The position numbers were made by a program, and so were the translations under genes. Below the pieces are notes generated by a model. That model was not told the origin of the DNA. It did not search any database and saw only the letters and a program-made list of their open reading frames with translations. 61,326 nt of DNA from Methylocapsa sp. S129 (GTDB lineage: Bacteria > Pseudomonadota > Alphaproteobacteria > Rhizobiales > Beijerinckiaceae). Location of the stretch: the NCBI RefSeq assembly GCF_009765995.1, contig NZ_LMUI01000059.1, positions 156,581-217,906 of the forward strand. The letters run 5' to 3'. This document shows, piece after piece, positions 35,203-44,831 of the stretch (positions within the stretch are counted from its first letter, which is position 1; each line of letters begins with the position of its first letter).

Positions 35203-36294
35203 ATGCTGGGTCTTCGCCTGGATGGGGTGAGCAAGTCTTACGGCAAGGCGGAGGTGGTTTGCGGCGTCGATCTCGACGTCTCGCAAGGCGAGTTCGTCGT
35301 GATTCTCGGCCCGTCGGGATGCGGCAAGTCGACCCTTTTGCGCATGATCGCCGGCCTTGAGGACGTGTCGGCGGGCCAGATCGAGATCGCCGGCCAGATC
35401 GTCACGCATCTGCCGCCGCGCCGGCGGGAATGCGCGATGGTGTTTCAAAATTATGCGCTCTATCCCCATCTGACCGTTCGCGACAATATTGGCTATCCCC
35501 TGCATGTGGCGGGCGTCGCCAAAAGCGAGATCAAGGCGCGCGTCATCGAGGTCGCGCGGATCGTCAGCCTTGGCGATTATCTCGACCGCAAACCCTCGCA
35601 ACTCTCTGGCGGTCAGCGTCAGCGCGTCGCGATGGGACGCGCCATCGTCCGCAAGCCGAAATTGTTTCTGTTCGACGAACCGCTGTCCAACCTGGACGCC
35701 AAGCTCAGAGTTCAGATGCGCGCGGAAATTCGTCAGTTGCAGGAACGACTCGGCGTCACCTCGGTCTTCGTCACCCATGATCAGGTGGAAGCGATGACGC
35801 TCGCCGATCGGATCGTCGTCATGAACGCGGGGCGGATCGAACAGGTGGGGCCGCCGACCGAAGTCTACCGAAGGCCAGCCAGCCGCTATGTCGCGTCCTT
35901 CGTCGGCGCGCAGCCGATGAGCTTTCTCGACGGCTTCCTATCCAGTGACGGCGGCGGCCTCGAGATTCCCGGAGCCGGGTCGATTCCGTTGGGCTTCACG
36001 GCGCCGCCTGACGAGCGCGGCCGCCCTGTCGTCGTCGGCTTGCGCGCCGAGGCCGTACGGGTCGCGGGGCCGGAGACGGGAACCCTTCGCGGAACGGTCG
36101 TCTTTACCGAAGAACTCGGCCCCCATGCGATCCACCATGTCCAGGTCGGCGCCGTCGAAGTTCTCGCGCAAGGCGTCTCCGGAACTTTGCTCCATGACGC
36201 CAACGTCCTGCTCAGCGTCGAGGCGCCGGTTCATCTGTTTGAACCCAAGACGGGTCGACGCGTGGAATTCGACCCCGCCCTGGCGGCCGCGTAG
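35203..36294 (+). CDS. Carbohydrate ABC importer ATPase (MalK/UgpC-like)
   Basis: A 363-aa ATPase with Walker [20 protein letters not shown] loop [17 protein letters not shown], signature [20 protein letters not shown], Walker [17 protein letters not shown], and a C-terminal TOBE-type domain from about residue 240. This is the UgpC/MalK form that serves CUT1 sugar importers. ATG 35203 follows GAAGGAAGC. It is transcribed toward the permease genes, which lie on the opposite strand and with which it converges at 36294-36321; the three probably form one transporter with the binding protein at 38146. Confidence 0.92.
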   Translation: MLGLRLDGVSKSYGKAEVVCGVDLDVSQGEFVVILGPSGCGKSTLLRMIAGLEDVSAGQIEIAGQIVTHLPPRRRECAMVFQNYALYPHLTVRDNIGYPLHVAGVAKSEIKARVIEVARIVSLGDYLDRKPSQLSGGQRQRVAMGRAIVRKPKLFLFDEPLSNLDAKLRVQMRAEIRQLQERLGVTSVFVTHDQVEAMTLADRIVVMNAGRIEQVGPPTEVYRRPASRYVASFVGAQPMSFLDGFLSSDGGGLEIPGAGSIPLGFTAPPDERGRPVVVGLRAEAVRVAGPETGTLRGTVVFTEELGPHAIHHVQVGAVEVLAQGVSGTLLHDANVLLSVEAPVHLFEPKTGRRVEFDPALAAA

Positions 36295-36320
36295 GACAAA
36301 CGCCTGGCCTCGGCTTCAGA

Positions 36321-37148
36321 TCAGCTCATGCCTTTGGTCAGGCCCTGGACGAAATAGCGGTTGAGCAGCAGCGCCATCAGGATGATCGGCAGGGTCGAGA
36401 AATGCGCGAGCGCTCCCATCGTGCCCCAGGAGACGTCCTTGGTGCCATAGGCCGATAGAAGCGCGACCGAAAGCGGTTTCGAATCCCCGGTGGTCATGAA
36501 GGCGGGCGTGAGAAAATCGTTCCAGGCGAGCATGATGCTGAACAAGGCGCTGGCGATGACGCCCGGCATGACGAGCGGAATGCCCACGAAGAAGAAGGCC
36601 CCGAAAGCGGTGCGCCCGTCGAGTTGCGCCGCATATTCGGCTTCTGGCGGGACGGCGCGAAAATAGGAAAACATCATCCACACGACGAAGCCGGAGCTGA
36701 GCGTCGCATCCAGCAGGACCACCGACCAAACGGTCCCGAGGAGCCCGACGTCGCGCATGATCAGATAAAAGGGCATAAGCGTGACGACGCGCGGCATCAT
36801 CCTCACGGCGAGAAGACAATAGGCGATAGTGATTGCATGACGCGATCGACTGCGCGCGAGGGCGTAGCCGCCGGGAACGCCGAGCACGAGCGCCAAAGCG
36901 GTCGCGCCCAGGCTGATCGCGAGGCTGTTGTAGACAAGCTTGGAAATGTCGAACAGGCTGAACAGAACTCGAAAATTTTCAAGCGTAGGGGTGAAGAAAA
37001 GTTTCGGCGGCAAGCTGAATATGTCGACGGCGGGTTTGTAAGCGGTCGCGGCCAGCCAGACGACCGGCGCCAGGAATGCGACGACCGCCAGCGCGACGGC
37101 GGCGCTCTGGGCCGCTGAACTCAAGCGCCCGACGATCGTTCGATTCAT
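36321..37148 (-). CDS. Carbohydrate ABC permease (MalG-type)
   Basis: A 275-aa membrane protein with six hydrophobic helices and the coupling EAA-loop PPEAEYAAQLDGRTAFGAFF that meets the ATPase. The C-terminus LLLNRYFVQGLTKGMS is typical of CUT1 MalG-like permeases. Its ATG overlaps the stop of the MalF-type permease by four bases. Substrate unknown. Confidence 0.92.
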   Translation of the reverse strand: MNRTIVGRLSSAAQSAAVALAVVAFLAPVVWLAATAYKPAVDIFSLPPKLFFTPTLENFRVLFSLFDISKLVYNSLAISLGATALALVLGVPGGYALARSRSRHAITIAYCLLAVRMMPRVVTLMPFYLIMRDVGLLGTVWSVVLLDATLSSGFVVWMMFSYFRAVPPEAEYAAQLDGRTAFGAFFFVGIPLVMPGVIASALFSIMLAWNDFLTPAFMTTGDSKPLSVALLSAYGTKDVSWGTMGALAHFSTLPIILMALLLNRYFVQGLTKGMS

Positions 37149-38149
37149 GGCGCCGCCTTCCTGTCATAGCGGTTGATCAGAACGAAAAAGACGCTGGCCA
37201 TGACTGCGACAAGCGCCAGCATTAGAGCGGAAATCGCGCTGGCGGTTCCGATATTGAAGAATTCCAGACCCTCCTTGACGGCGCGGATCATCAGAACGTT
37301 TGTCGCGTCGCCCGGGCCGCCGTTGGTGGTCACATAAATCGTGTCGAACACCATCGACGCGTCGATGACGCGCAACAGGAGGGCGAGAAGAATCGTCGGC
37401 GTCATGACGGGGACGATGATGGTCGTAAACCGCTGCCAGGCAGTGGCGCCGTCCACCTCCGCCGCCTCCAGAAAGCTGGACGGGATGGACTTCAGGCCGG
37501 CGAGCAGAATGAGCATCATCAGCGGGGTCCATTGCCAGACATCCATCGCGACGATGGTCGCCAGCGCGGTCTGCGGCGAGCCGAGGAAGCCTCGCTCGCT
37601 GGAAATTCCAAGCACGCGCGCCCAATAGCCGATCGGGCCATAATCGGGCGTCAGAAGCGCGCGAAAAATCAGGCCGGTGGCCAGAGGCGTCACGGTCACC
37701 GGCACGAGAAGCAAGGCGAGGCTGACGCGGTTGATGAGCCGGTCGCGCCACAGCAACAGCGCAAGCGCAAATCCCGCGACGAACTCGAGGATCACCGCGC
37801 CGGCGACGAAGGCAAGCGTATTGAAGATGGCGGTTCTGGTGCTGGGATCGGTCCAGAGCGCGACATAATTCTCAAGACCCACAAACGCGGTTCGCTGCGG
37901 GCGCAACAGATTGTAGCGGAACAGGCTATAGCTCAGGCCGACGACCGCCGGCCAAACCGCGCAGGCGAGCACATAGAGGATCACCGGCGCCGTTAGGCAG
38001 AAGAAGAACAGCCGGCGCCGCGCTTCGAGGGGCTCTCCGGGCGGCAGGAGGCGCGCGCGCAATCCAAACCAATCGAAGGGGCCAGCGACAGCGAGAGCCG
38101 TCGCCGGCCGCTTCGGCGGGCCGGAGGAAGAAAATCCGGACTCCGTCAC
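37145..38149 (-). CDS. Carbohydrate ABC permease (MalF-type)
   Basis: A 334-aa membrane protein. After about 45 cytoplasmic residues the first helix begins (FFFCLTAPVILYVLACAVWP), with further helices through IFNTLAFVAGAVILEFVAGF and a coupling loop SIPSSFLEAAEVDGATAWQR. It pairs with the MalG-type gene, overlapping by four bases on each side with its neighbours (binding protein stop, MalG start), so the three are one operon. Confidence 0.92.
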   Translation of the reverse strand: MTESGFSSSGPPKRPATALAVAGPFDWFGLRARLLPPGEPLEARRRLFFFCLTAPVILYVLACAVWPAVVGLSYSLFRYNLLRPQRTAFVGLENYVALWTDPSTRTAIFNTLAFVAGAVILEFVAGFALALLLWRDRLINRVSLALLLVPVTVTPLATGLIFRALLTPDYGPIGYWARVLGISSERGFLGSPQTALATIVAMDVWQWTPLMMLILLAGLKSIPSSFLEAAEVDGATAWQRFTTIIVPVMTPTILLALLLRVIDASMVFDTIYVTTNGGPGDATNVLMIRAVKEGLEFFNIGTASAISALMLALVAVMASVFFVLINRYDRKAAP

Positions 38150-39429
38150 TCTTTGAAGACAGCCAACGCCCGGCTCTGCGCATCGTCAAGAGCGGCTTTC
38201 GGGTCGGAATTGCCGGCCAGCACCGCATTGACGGCCGAGCCCAGAATGTCCTGGATCTCTGGATATTCAGGGACGCGGGGACGGAAGTCGCCGTTGCCCT
38301 TTTCGAAGGATTCGCCGATCACCGGCAGGAACGGGAACATGGCGTTCAGCTCGGCGTCCTTGATGCTGCTCTTTCGAATGTAGCCGCCGCCGCCAAGCTT
38401 CGCGAGCTCCTTCTGGATCTCCGCGCTCGTCAGCCATTTGATGACCTTCCAGGCCGCCTCCTGGCGATCCTTGGTTATGTCGCCGTTGATCGACAATCCC
38501 CAGCCGCCGATGCCGTATTGCTGCGGCGCGCCTTGACCTGGCGGGGCCTTTACGACGGCGAATTTGCCGACAATTTTGGACTTGTCGGGATCGCCGTAGC
38601 TCGAGGCGCCGACCGACCAGGTCTGCATCGTGGCGGAAATGCCCTGACGGAAGGATTCCTCGCGCCCGCCCCAATCATAATCCACCGCGCCTGGAGGCGC
38701 AGCCTTGTCGAACAGAGCCTTGTAGACGGTGAGACTCTTGATGTTGGAGGGGGAATTGATCGCGGGCTTTCCGTCCTTGTCGAGAATGGATCCGCCCAGT
38801 TCCGCGTTATACTGCATCCAGTCCTGAGCGACGGCCGGCCCTTTCTGGCCATTGGCGACCCAACCATATTGGCCCTTCTTGCGATCGGTCAGTTTCTCGG
38901 CGTCCGCCTGCAATTCCTCCATGGTCGCCGGCGCCGCCAATCCGGCGGCGTCGAACAGGTCCTTGCGATAGACCAGCACATTGGCGTAGCCGGAGAACGG
39001 CATGGCGATCTGAACGCCCTTGTAATTGCCAAGGGAGTTCATCACTACGGGATAGATGTCGTCGGGTTTGATTTCGTCCTTGTCGCGCTTGATGAGCGCA
39101 TCGAGCGCGATCACATGGCCGCCCGTCGCATATTGACCCGATAGGACATTGTCCATCGTGATGATGTCGTAGCCTGCGGTATGGCCGATGAAATCGGCGG
39201 TGGTCTTGGTCATCAGCTCGCCGTAGTTCATGATGTCGACCTTGATGCCGACGCCGGTGTCTTTTTTGGCGCGATCGGCGAGCTTGGCCATGGCGGCCCC
39301 GAAGGGGTCGTTCATCGACGCGATGTTGAGGGTGATGTCCGCCGCCGCGGCGCCCGCCGCCTGGAAGCCAAGGAGAGCGACGGTCGAAAGAGCGATCCAT
39401 GCGGTTCTGCGATATCGGAGCATTTTCAT
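38146..39429 (-). CDS. Extracellular solute-binding protein, family 1 (CUT1 sugar type)
   Basis: A 427-aa periplasmic protein. Signal peptide AWIALSTVALLGFQAAGA ends near AAA; the mature part opens ITLNIASMNDPFGAAMAKLA, with YDIITMDNVLSGQYATGGHV, PFSGYANVLVYRKDLFDAAG and AAWKVIKWLTSAEIQKELAK, the usual cluster for MalE/UgpB-like proteins. Start ATG 39429 follows GGAGG at ten bases. First gene of the permease operon and divergent from the monooxygenase fusion across 159 bp. The ligand cannot be read from sequence. Confidence 0.88.
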   Translation of the reverse strand: MKMLRYRRTAWIALSTVALLGFQAAGAAAADITLNIASMNDPFGAAMAKLADRAKKDTGVGIKVDIMNYGELMTKTTADFIGHTAGYDIITMDNVLSGQYATGGHVIALDALIKRDKDEIKPDDIYPVVMNSLGNYKGVQIAMPFSGYANVLVYRKDLFDAAGLAAPATMEELQADAEKLTDRKKGQYGWVANGQKGPAVAQDWMQYNAELGGSILDKDGKPAINSPSNIKSLTVYKALFDKAAPPGAVDYDWGGREESFRQGISATMQTWSVGASSYGDPDKSKIVGKFAVVKAPPGQGAPQQYGIGGWGLSINGDITKDRQEAAWKVIKWLTSAEIQKELAKLGGGGYIRKSSIKDAELNAMFPFLPVIGESFEKGNGDFRPRVPEYPEIQDILGSAVNAVLAGNSDPKAALDDAQSRALAVFKE

Positions 39430-39588
39430 CTTCCACGCGCCTCCTCTAAGGGGGTTATCCCGACCTGCGTTGAAAACATAAAGCAAGTCACATGCCACTT
39501 GCAACAGGATCGAACTTGGTCAAACATAGTCAAACATTTCTAGACAACGAGCGATAGCAACAGGCGCTGCGCAAGAGACAGAGACTCG
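39430..39588. promoter_or_regulatory. Divergent control region, binding protein / monooxygenase fusion
   Basis: GCAAGT (39483-39488) and ACTTGC (39497-39502) form an inverted repeat with 8-bp spacing. GTCAAACAT is directly repeated at 39519-39527 and 39529-39537, a 10-bp phase. Both look like regulator sites; the direct repeat on the minus strand reads ATGTTTGAC twice, comparable with tandem DeoR-type sites. Confidence 0.45.
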
Positions 39589-42150
39589 ATGCTAAAGGCT
39601 GGGCAAAAGACCAAAAAAGAGGCGGCGGCGCCGAGGCCTAGCCGTAGCCGGCCCGCGCGCCGGCGTCTGGAAAGCGGGCCTTTGGACCGCCTGGCGGCTC
39701 ATGTCAGGGCCGACCTTGAGAAAATCGAATATCCGCCGCGCGCCTGGGTTCCCCCTCGCATCGGGCCGGATGGCGTTCCGGCCCTCGACGTTCTGGTGGT
39801 CGGAGCGGGCCTCAGCGGTCTCTCGATCGCTTTTGGATTGATGCGGCGACGCGTCTCCAACATCCTGGTGATTGACCGGAGCCCTGCGGGCAAAGAGGGC
39901 CCCTGGGTCACGCATGCCCGTATGGACGTCCTCAGATCGCCCAAGACTCTGTCCGGCCCCGACTTTGGCATTCCCAACCTCACGTACCGGTCGTGGCATG
40001 AGGCGAGATATGGAAGCCTCTCATGGGATCGCCTCGACAAGATCGATCGCCGCGATTGGATGGCCTATCTCGTCTGGTATCGCGACTTGCTCGCTTTGCC
40101 GGTCCGCAACGAAACTTCGCTTGAGGGGATCGCATCGCAGGACGATTGGCTCGCGCTGACGCTCGCCTCTCCCGAGGGCGCCCGCACGATCTATGCGCGC
40201 AAGCTGGTGCTCGCCACGGGCATCGACGGCGCCGGCGCGCCCTATGCGCCAGAAGAAATCGCGGCGCTGCCCAGATCAGTCTGGAGCCATAATGCGGATT
40301 CGATCGACGGCCCAGGTCTAGCAGGGCGACGCATCGCCATTTTGGGCGCCGGCGCCTCCGCGTTCGATTGCGCGGTCCATGCGCTGCAGCACGGCGCCGC
40401 GCAGGTCGCGCTCTATGCGCGCCGGACGACGTTGCCCCATGTCGAGGTGTTAGCCTGGTCGAACTTCCCCGGCTTCCTGACAAGCTTTGCCGATCTCCCC
40501 GATCGGCTGCGATGGAATTTCATGCGCCGCATGCGGGACCTGCAACCGCCACCGACGCAGACGATGTTCGATCGCGCCGCGCTCGATCCCCGCTTCGAAC
40601 TCAAGCTGGGCCATCGGCTCGACAGCGCGCGCATGGAGGGCGATGAGATTGTGCTCGTCGCCAACGGGGCGCCCCGACGCTTCGATCGCATTCTGGTCGC
40701 GACGGGATTTCGGACAGACCTGTCGCTTCGTCCCGAATTGGCTGGCGTGCGCGACGAAATTTGTCTCTGGCGCGACCGTTTTGTTCCCCCGCCCGGAGAG
40801 GACGACGAAGAGCTCGGCCGCCACCCTTATCTCGGCGCCGGCTTTCAACTGCAGTCGAAAAATCCCGCCGCCGCCGAGCTGCTGGGCAATATCCATCTGT
40901 TCAACGCCGGCGCTGTGCCGAGCGTCGGCCCGGTGTGCAACGGCGTCACAGGGCTTAAATATGGGACGCCAAGGGTCGTCGACGCGATAACCCGCGACCT
41001 GTTCCTGGAGGACGCCGACATGCATTACGACAAGCTGCTGGCGTTCGACGATCGGATGTTCGATGGCTCGGCGGACCGCATCAACGGTTTGCGCAGGGAA
41101 ACGCCGGCCGCCGATGATGGCGACCGGGCGGAGGCGCGAACGATCGCCGACCGGTTGATTGCCGACACGCGTCGCCAGAGCGCCGAATTCCCGGTGGATT
41201 TGGCGAACCACCTGCCGATGGTGATCGAAGCGTTGTTCCGCCTCGGCGCCTCGCCGGACCGGATGGCGGCCTATGCCGCCCATTACGACAAATTCCATGC
41301 GGTCCCGGCTCTCCGGCCGGCGAAAAAATCAATCGAGCGGGATAATTGGCGCGGCGCGCTCGGCGATCGGACCAGGGAGGCCGACTATCGCCGGTTTTTC
41401 GTGGATGAAGCGCGGCGGCTCGGCGGTTCGGCGGCCATTCGTCTCTATGTCCCCGAATTGTCGCGGGGCGTCGGCGCAAGCGCGCTGCATGGCCTGATGC
41501 GTCTTGCCTATGGCGCATTGCGAGGCGACGAAGCGGAGATCGGCGCGGCGCTTGGCTATTGGGCGACGACCTTTCTTCCCCTGCCTGAACCCTCCGGCGC
41601 TGCCGCGTCGACCGACGATCCCCTGGAGACGCTCGACCATATGCGCGCCGATCCCGCATTCGCCCGCGTCGAGATCAATTCTCCCATGCTTTGGCATTGG
41701 ATAGATGGCGTGGGCCACATGCCGGCCTTCGGCGCCATGATCGACCGGTTGGCGGTCGGCCCCGGCACGCTTGACCGCATCGCGCAGGCGTCTCTATCGC
41801 TTTACGCCGGCTCGATGAGCTTTGAGGCTCTGCATGCCGTCACCGGCAGCCACTGGCTTCGGCTCGTCGCCCCGCATATGGACGATCCGACGCCGCTGAT
41901 CCGGCACTTCTGGCAGGCGATTCTGTCGATCTATCCCAAAATAGGCATGCCCGCCGCTCCTGATGAAGCGCAGCTTGAGGAATGGCGGCGCCTTGTTCCG
42001 CCGCCGGCGGCGGCGATCGCGGCGGCGGCTGTCGCCTCCGATGATGAGCATGACCACAGCCTGGTGTTTTCCGCGTTTCAGGAGTTCGACCGCACGGGCG
42101 ACCCGCTTTATCGCATCGTTGCGGCTCGGCGCGTCGGCTTGATCGCATGA
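39589..42150 (+). CDS. Fusion: flavin-dependent monooxygenase + questin-oxidase-like domain
   Basis: An 853-aa protein. After a basic, disordered-looking 60 residues, a flavoprotein domain spans about 64-480: FAD site LDVLVVGAGLSGLSIAFGLM, the conserved PWVTHARMDVLRSPKTLSGP, the NADPH site RIAILGAGASAFDCAVHALQ, and DRILVATGFRTDLSLRPELA. From about 520 to 845 it matches the questin-oxidase-like family (AflY type, DUF4243): DLANHLPMVIEALFRLGASP, NWRGALGDRTREADYRRFFV, VGASALHGLMRLAYGALRGD, MSFEALHAVTGSHWLRLVAP. Fungal questin oxidases open an anthraquinone ring by Baeyer-Villiger chemistry. The fusion suggests a self-contained oxygenase for ring cleavage; substrate unknown. The stop overlaps the amidohydrolase start by four bases. 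Confidence 0.75.
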   Translation: MLKAGQKTKKEAAAPRPSRSRPARRRLESGPLDRLAAHVRADLEKIEYPPRAWVPPRIGPDGVPALDVLVVGAGLSGLSIAFGLMRRRVSNILVIDRSPAGKEGPWVTHARMDVLRSPKTLSGPDFGIPNLTYRSWHEARYGSLSWDRLDKIDRRDWMAYLVWYRDLLALPVRNETSLEGIASQDDWLALTLASPEGARTIYARKLVLATGIDGAGAPYAPEEIAALPRSVWSHNADSIDGPGLAGRRIAILGAGASAFDCAVHALQHGAAQVALYARRTTLPHVEVLAWSNFPGFLTSFADLPDRLRWNFMRRMRDLQPPPTQTMFDRAALDPRFELKLGHRLDSARMEGDEIVLVANGAPRRFDRILVATGFRTDLSLRPELAGVRDEICLWRDRFVPPPGEDDEELGRHPYLGAGFQLQSKNPAAAELLGNIHLFNAGAVPSVGPVCNGVTGLKYGTPRVVDAITRDLFLEDADMHYDKLLAFDDRMFDGSADRINGLRRETPAADDGDRAEARTIADRLIADTRRQSAEFPVDLANHLPMVIEALFRLGASPDRMAAYAAHYDKFHAVPALRPAKKSIERDNWRGALGDRTREADYRRFFVDEARRLGGSAAIRLYVPELSRGVGASALHGLMRLAYGALRGDEAEIGAALGYWATTFLPLPEPSGAAASTDDPLETLDHMRADPAFARVEINSPMLWHWIDGVGHMPAFGAMIDRLAVGPGTLDRIAQASLSLYAGSMSFEALHAVTGSHWLRLVAPHMDDPTPLIRHFWQAILSIYPKIGMPAAPDEAQLEEWRRLVPPPAAAIAAAAVASDDEHDHSLVFSAFQEFDRTGDPLYRIVAARRVGLIA

Positions 42151-43394
42151 AGCCAGCCTCGATCGATCTTCTGCGATGCCGGCTTGCGGGACGGAATGGC
42201 CTCTTCGACGTCGCGGTGCGCGAGGGGTTCATTCAGAGCATCGCGGAGGCCGGCGTGGCCTCGCCCCAGCAAGGCGCGCCGATCGAAAATCTCGACGGGC
42301 TGCTGCTTCTGCCCGCCTTGACCGACGGCCATATCCATCTCGACAAAACCTTTTTGGGGCTGGAATGGATGCCGCACATCAGCGGCGCCAGCATTGGCGA
42401 GCGCATAGAGGCGGAGCGGCGGCAAAGACAATCGGTCGGCGTTCCGATCGTGCGCCGCGCGGGCCTGTTGATCGAAAGAATCCTCGGCTTGGGCACTTTG
42501 GCGCTCCGATCGCATGTCGATGTGAGCGAAGAGATTGGCCTTGCGCATCTCGCAGCCTTGCTGGACGTCAGACAAAAATACGCCGATCTCGTCGACATCC
42601 AGTTTGTCGCTTTCCCGCAGAGCGGGATCAATTCGCGCGTCGCTGAACTCATGGACGAGGCGTTGCGGCTTGGCGCGGAGGTCGTCGGCGGCCTCGATCC
42701 CGCCGGCATTGACGGCGATGTCGAAGGCCATCTGGACACAGTGTTTGGACTGGCGGAGCGTCACGACTGTCGCGTGGATATTCATCTGCACGATCCCGGC
42801 TCGCTCGGCGCCTTCGAGCTGCGCCAGATCGCCAATCGTTCAGCCGCGCTTGGCCTGCAGGGGCGCGTTGCGGTCAGTCACGCCTTTGCGCTCGGCATGA
42901 TCGACGGATCGGAGCTCCGCACGACGCTTGCCGCTTTGGCGCGCGGCGGCGTCGCCATCATGACGAACGGTCCGGGGCCGGACGCCATCCCACCCGTCGC
43001 CCGTCTTGCCGAGGCGGGCGTGACCGTCTTCGCCGGTTCCGACAATATCCGGGACGCGTGGTCGCCCTTCGGCAGCGGCGATCTCCTTGAGCGCGCCCGG
43101 ATGATCGCCTATCGCGCCAATCTCCGCATGGACGGCCAGCTCCGTCTGGCGTTCGAACTCATTACCACGAACTCCAGAAAAGTTTTGGGCCTTTCGCCTG
43201 TCGCGGTTGAAGTCGGCGGCGTCGCCGATCTCATCGCGGTCGCCGCCGGCGACGTACCCGAAGCGGTGGCTTCCTTTCCACCCCGCCGTATCGTCCTCAA
43301 GCGCGGCGCAATCGTCGCCCGCGATGGTCGCGTCAACGTCGCCGGATTCGAACGTGGCGAAGACGCTACTCGCGCTGGCGCATGCGAATCTTGA
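42147..43394 (+). CDS. Amidohydrolase, cytosine-deaminase-like
   Basis: A 415-aa TIM-barrel metal hydrolase. Metal ligands: the His pair in LTDGHIHLDKTFLG, His in RVDIHLHDPGSLGAF, His in VAVSHAFALGMID, and Asp in VFAGSDNIRDAW; VDIQFVAFPQSGI and LELITTNSRKVLGL-like segments match the CodA group. CodA relatives deaminate or hydrolyse cyclic amidines and ureas such as cytosine, isoguanine and creatinine. It is coupled to the monooxygenase fusion by a four-base overlap, so both act on one pathway. Its 3' end overlaps the convergent aldehyde dehydrogenase by 29 bp. Confidence 0.83.
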   Translation: MKPASIDLLRCRLAGRNGLFDVAVREGFIQSIAEAGVASPQQGAPIENLDGLLLLPALTDGHIHLDKTFLGLEWMPHISGASIGERIEAERRQRQSVGVPIVRRAGLLIERILGLGTLALRSHVDVSEEIGLAHLAALLDVRQKYADLVDIQFVAFPQSGINSRVAELMDEALRLGAEVVGGLDPAGIDGDVEGHLDTVFGLAERHDCRVDIHLHDPGSLGAFELRQIANRSAALGLQGRVAVSHAFALGMIDGSELRTTLAALARGGVAIMTNGPGPDAIPPVARLAEAGVTVFAGSDNIRDAWSPFGSGDLLERARMIAYRANLRMDGQLRLAFELITTNSRKVLGLSPVAVEVGGVADLIAVAAGDVPEAVASFPPRRIVLKRGAIVARDGRVNVAGFERGEDATRAGACES

Positions 43395-44817
43395 TATGCT
43401 TCGACTCGCGAAAAGCCATCAGGCCTTCCGGGCCAAGCTCGCGGCCGACGCCCGACAATTTCCAGCCGCCGAAAGGCGCCTGAAGTTCGGTCGTGTCATT
43501 GATGTTGACGCCGACCGCGCCGGTCTCAAGACGCTCGGCGAAGGACCAGGCGCGCTCAAGATCGCGCGAATAGACATAGGCGGCGAGCCCAAACGGTAGC
43601 GCGTTGGCGACCGCCAACGCCTCAGCGTCGTCGCAAACGCGGCGGATGCCGGCGATCGGCCCGTAGCTTTCTTCGGTCATGACCAGCGCCGCGTCCGGCG
43701 CATCGTCGATCAGCGTCGGCTCGAAAAAGAAACCCTTGTCATAGGCCGAACTCCGCGGAGCCGCGCCGCCCACGAGGAGCTTTCCACCGCGACGCACGGC
43801 ATCGTCGGCATGTCTGACGGCGCGGCTGCGCACGCCCTCATGCAGCACCGGGCCGTATTGCACACCCGGCTCAACGCCATGGCCGAGCTTGATCCGCCGC
43901 GTCTCGGCGACAAGCGCCTCGACGAAGGAATCATGCACCCTGTCGGCGACAAGAATGCGATTCACCGCGATGCAGATCTGACCCATATTCGAGAAGGAGC
44001 GGCGCGCCGCCGCGGCGGCGGCCTCCACAACGTCAGCATCGTCAAGCACGACAAAGGGACATTGACCGCCAAGCTCCAATGTCAGGCGCTTCATATTGTC
44101 GGCGCCGGCCCGCATCATCGATTGCCCGGCGGCGACCGAGGCCGTCGCGGTGATCATAGCGACGCCAGGATGGGCGGCGAGAGCCGCGCCCGCTTCCGGG
44201 CCGGTTCCCGGCAGATCGTTCAGCACGCCGGGCGGCAGCCCCGCGTCGGCGAAGCATTGAACAATCATGGCGATCGCCAGCGGCGTCTCATGCGGCGGCT
44301 TGACGACGATCGTGCAACCCGCCGCCAGCGCGGGGCCGATTTTCCAGGCGTAAATATCGACCGGATAGTTCCATGGCGTGATCGCGCCGACGACGCCAAC
44401 CGGCGAGGAAACGACCAGGCTGCGGATATCGCGCCGGGACGAGGGCCGCAGCGAACCGCCAACGCGCTTCCCCTCCTCCGCATAATAGCGAATGACCTCG
44501 ACGCCGAAGCGAATTTCCTTCTCGGAATCCGGGATCGGTTTGCCCTGTTCACGCGTCAGCAAATCGGCAATTGCGGCAACGCGCTCTTCGATCAGATCGG
44601 CTGCGCGCTTCAATATTCTGGCGCGCTCGTCGGGATGCATATTCGCCCATGCGGGAAAAGCGCGCGCGGCGGCTTGGACGGCGCCGTCCACGTCGGCGGC
44701 GTTGGCGAGCGCCGTTGTCCCCACGAGATCTCCTGTCGCAGGGTCTTTGATCTCCAGGCGGCGGCCCGCGACGGACGGGCGCCATGCGCCGTCAATGAAA
44801 AGATTTCGCTCACGCAT
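43366..44817 (-). CDS. Aldehyde dehydrogenase
   Basis: A 482-aa ALDH with catalytic Cys in NMGQICIAVNR, Glu in LTLELGGQCPFVVLDDAD, NAD site VGVVGAITPWNYPVDIYAWK and C-terminal PFGGWKLSGVGRELGPEGLM. It is closest in feel to succinate-semialdehyde/aminobutyraldehyde-type enzymes; the usual Lys of ELGGKSP is Gln here. ATG 44817 follows AGAAAGG. Last gene of the operon that starts with the GntR and BMP genes, 14 bp after the SIS gene, so it probably oxidises an aldehyde produced from the imported compound. Confidence 0.9.
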   Translation of the reverse strand: MRERNLFIDGAWRPSVAGRRLEIKDPATGDLVGTTALANAADVDGAVQAAARAFPAWANMHPDERARILKRAADLIEERVAAIADLLTREQGKPIPDSEKEIRFGVEVIRYYAEEGKRVGGSLRPSSRRDIRSLVVSSPVGVVGAITPWNYPVDIYAWKIGPALAAGCTIVVKPPHETPLAIAMIVQCFADAGLPPGVLNDLPGTGPEAGAALAAHPGVAMITATASVAAGQSMMRAGADNMKRLTLELGGQCPFVVLDDADVVEAAAAAARRSFSNMGQICIAVNRILVADRVHDSFVEALVAETRRIKLGHGVEPGVQYGPVLHEGVRSRAVRHADDAVRRGGKLLVGGAAPRSSAYDKGFFFEPTLIDDAPDAALVMTEESYGPIAGIRRVCDDAEALAVANALPFGLAAYVYSRDLERAWSFAERLETGAVGVNINDTTELQAPFGGWKLSGVGRELGPEGLMAFRESKHIKIRMRQRE

Positions 44818-44831
44818 GATGTCGACCTTTC

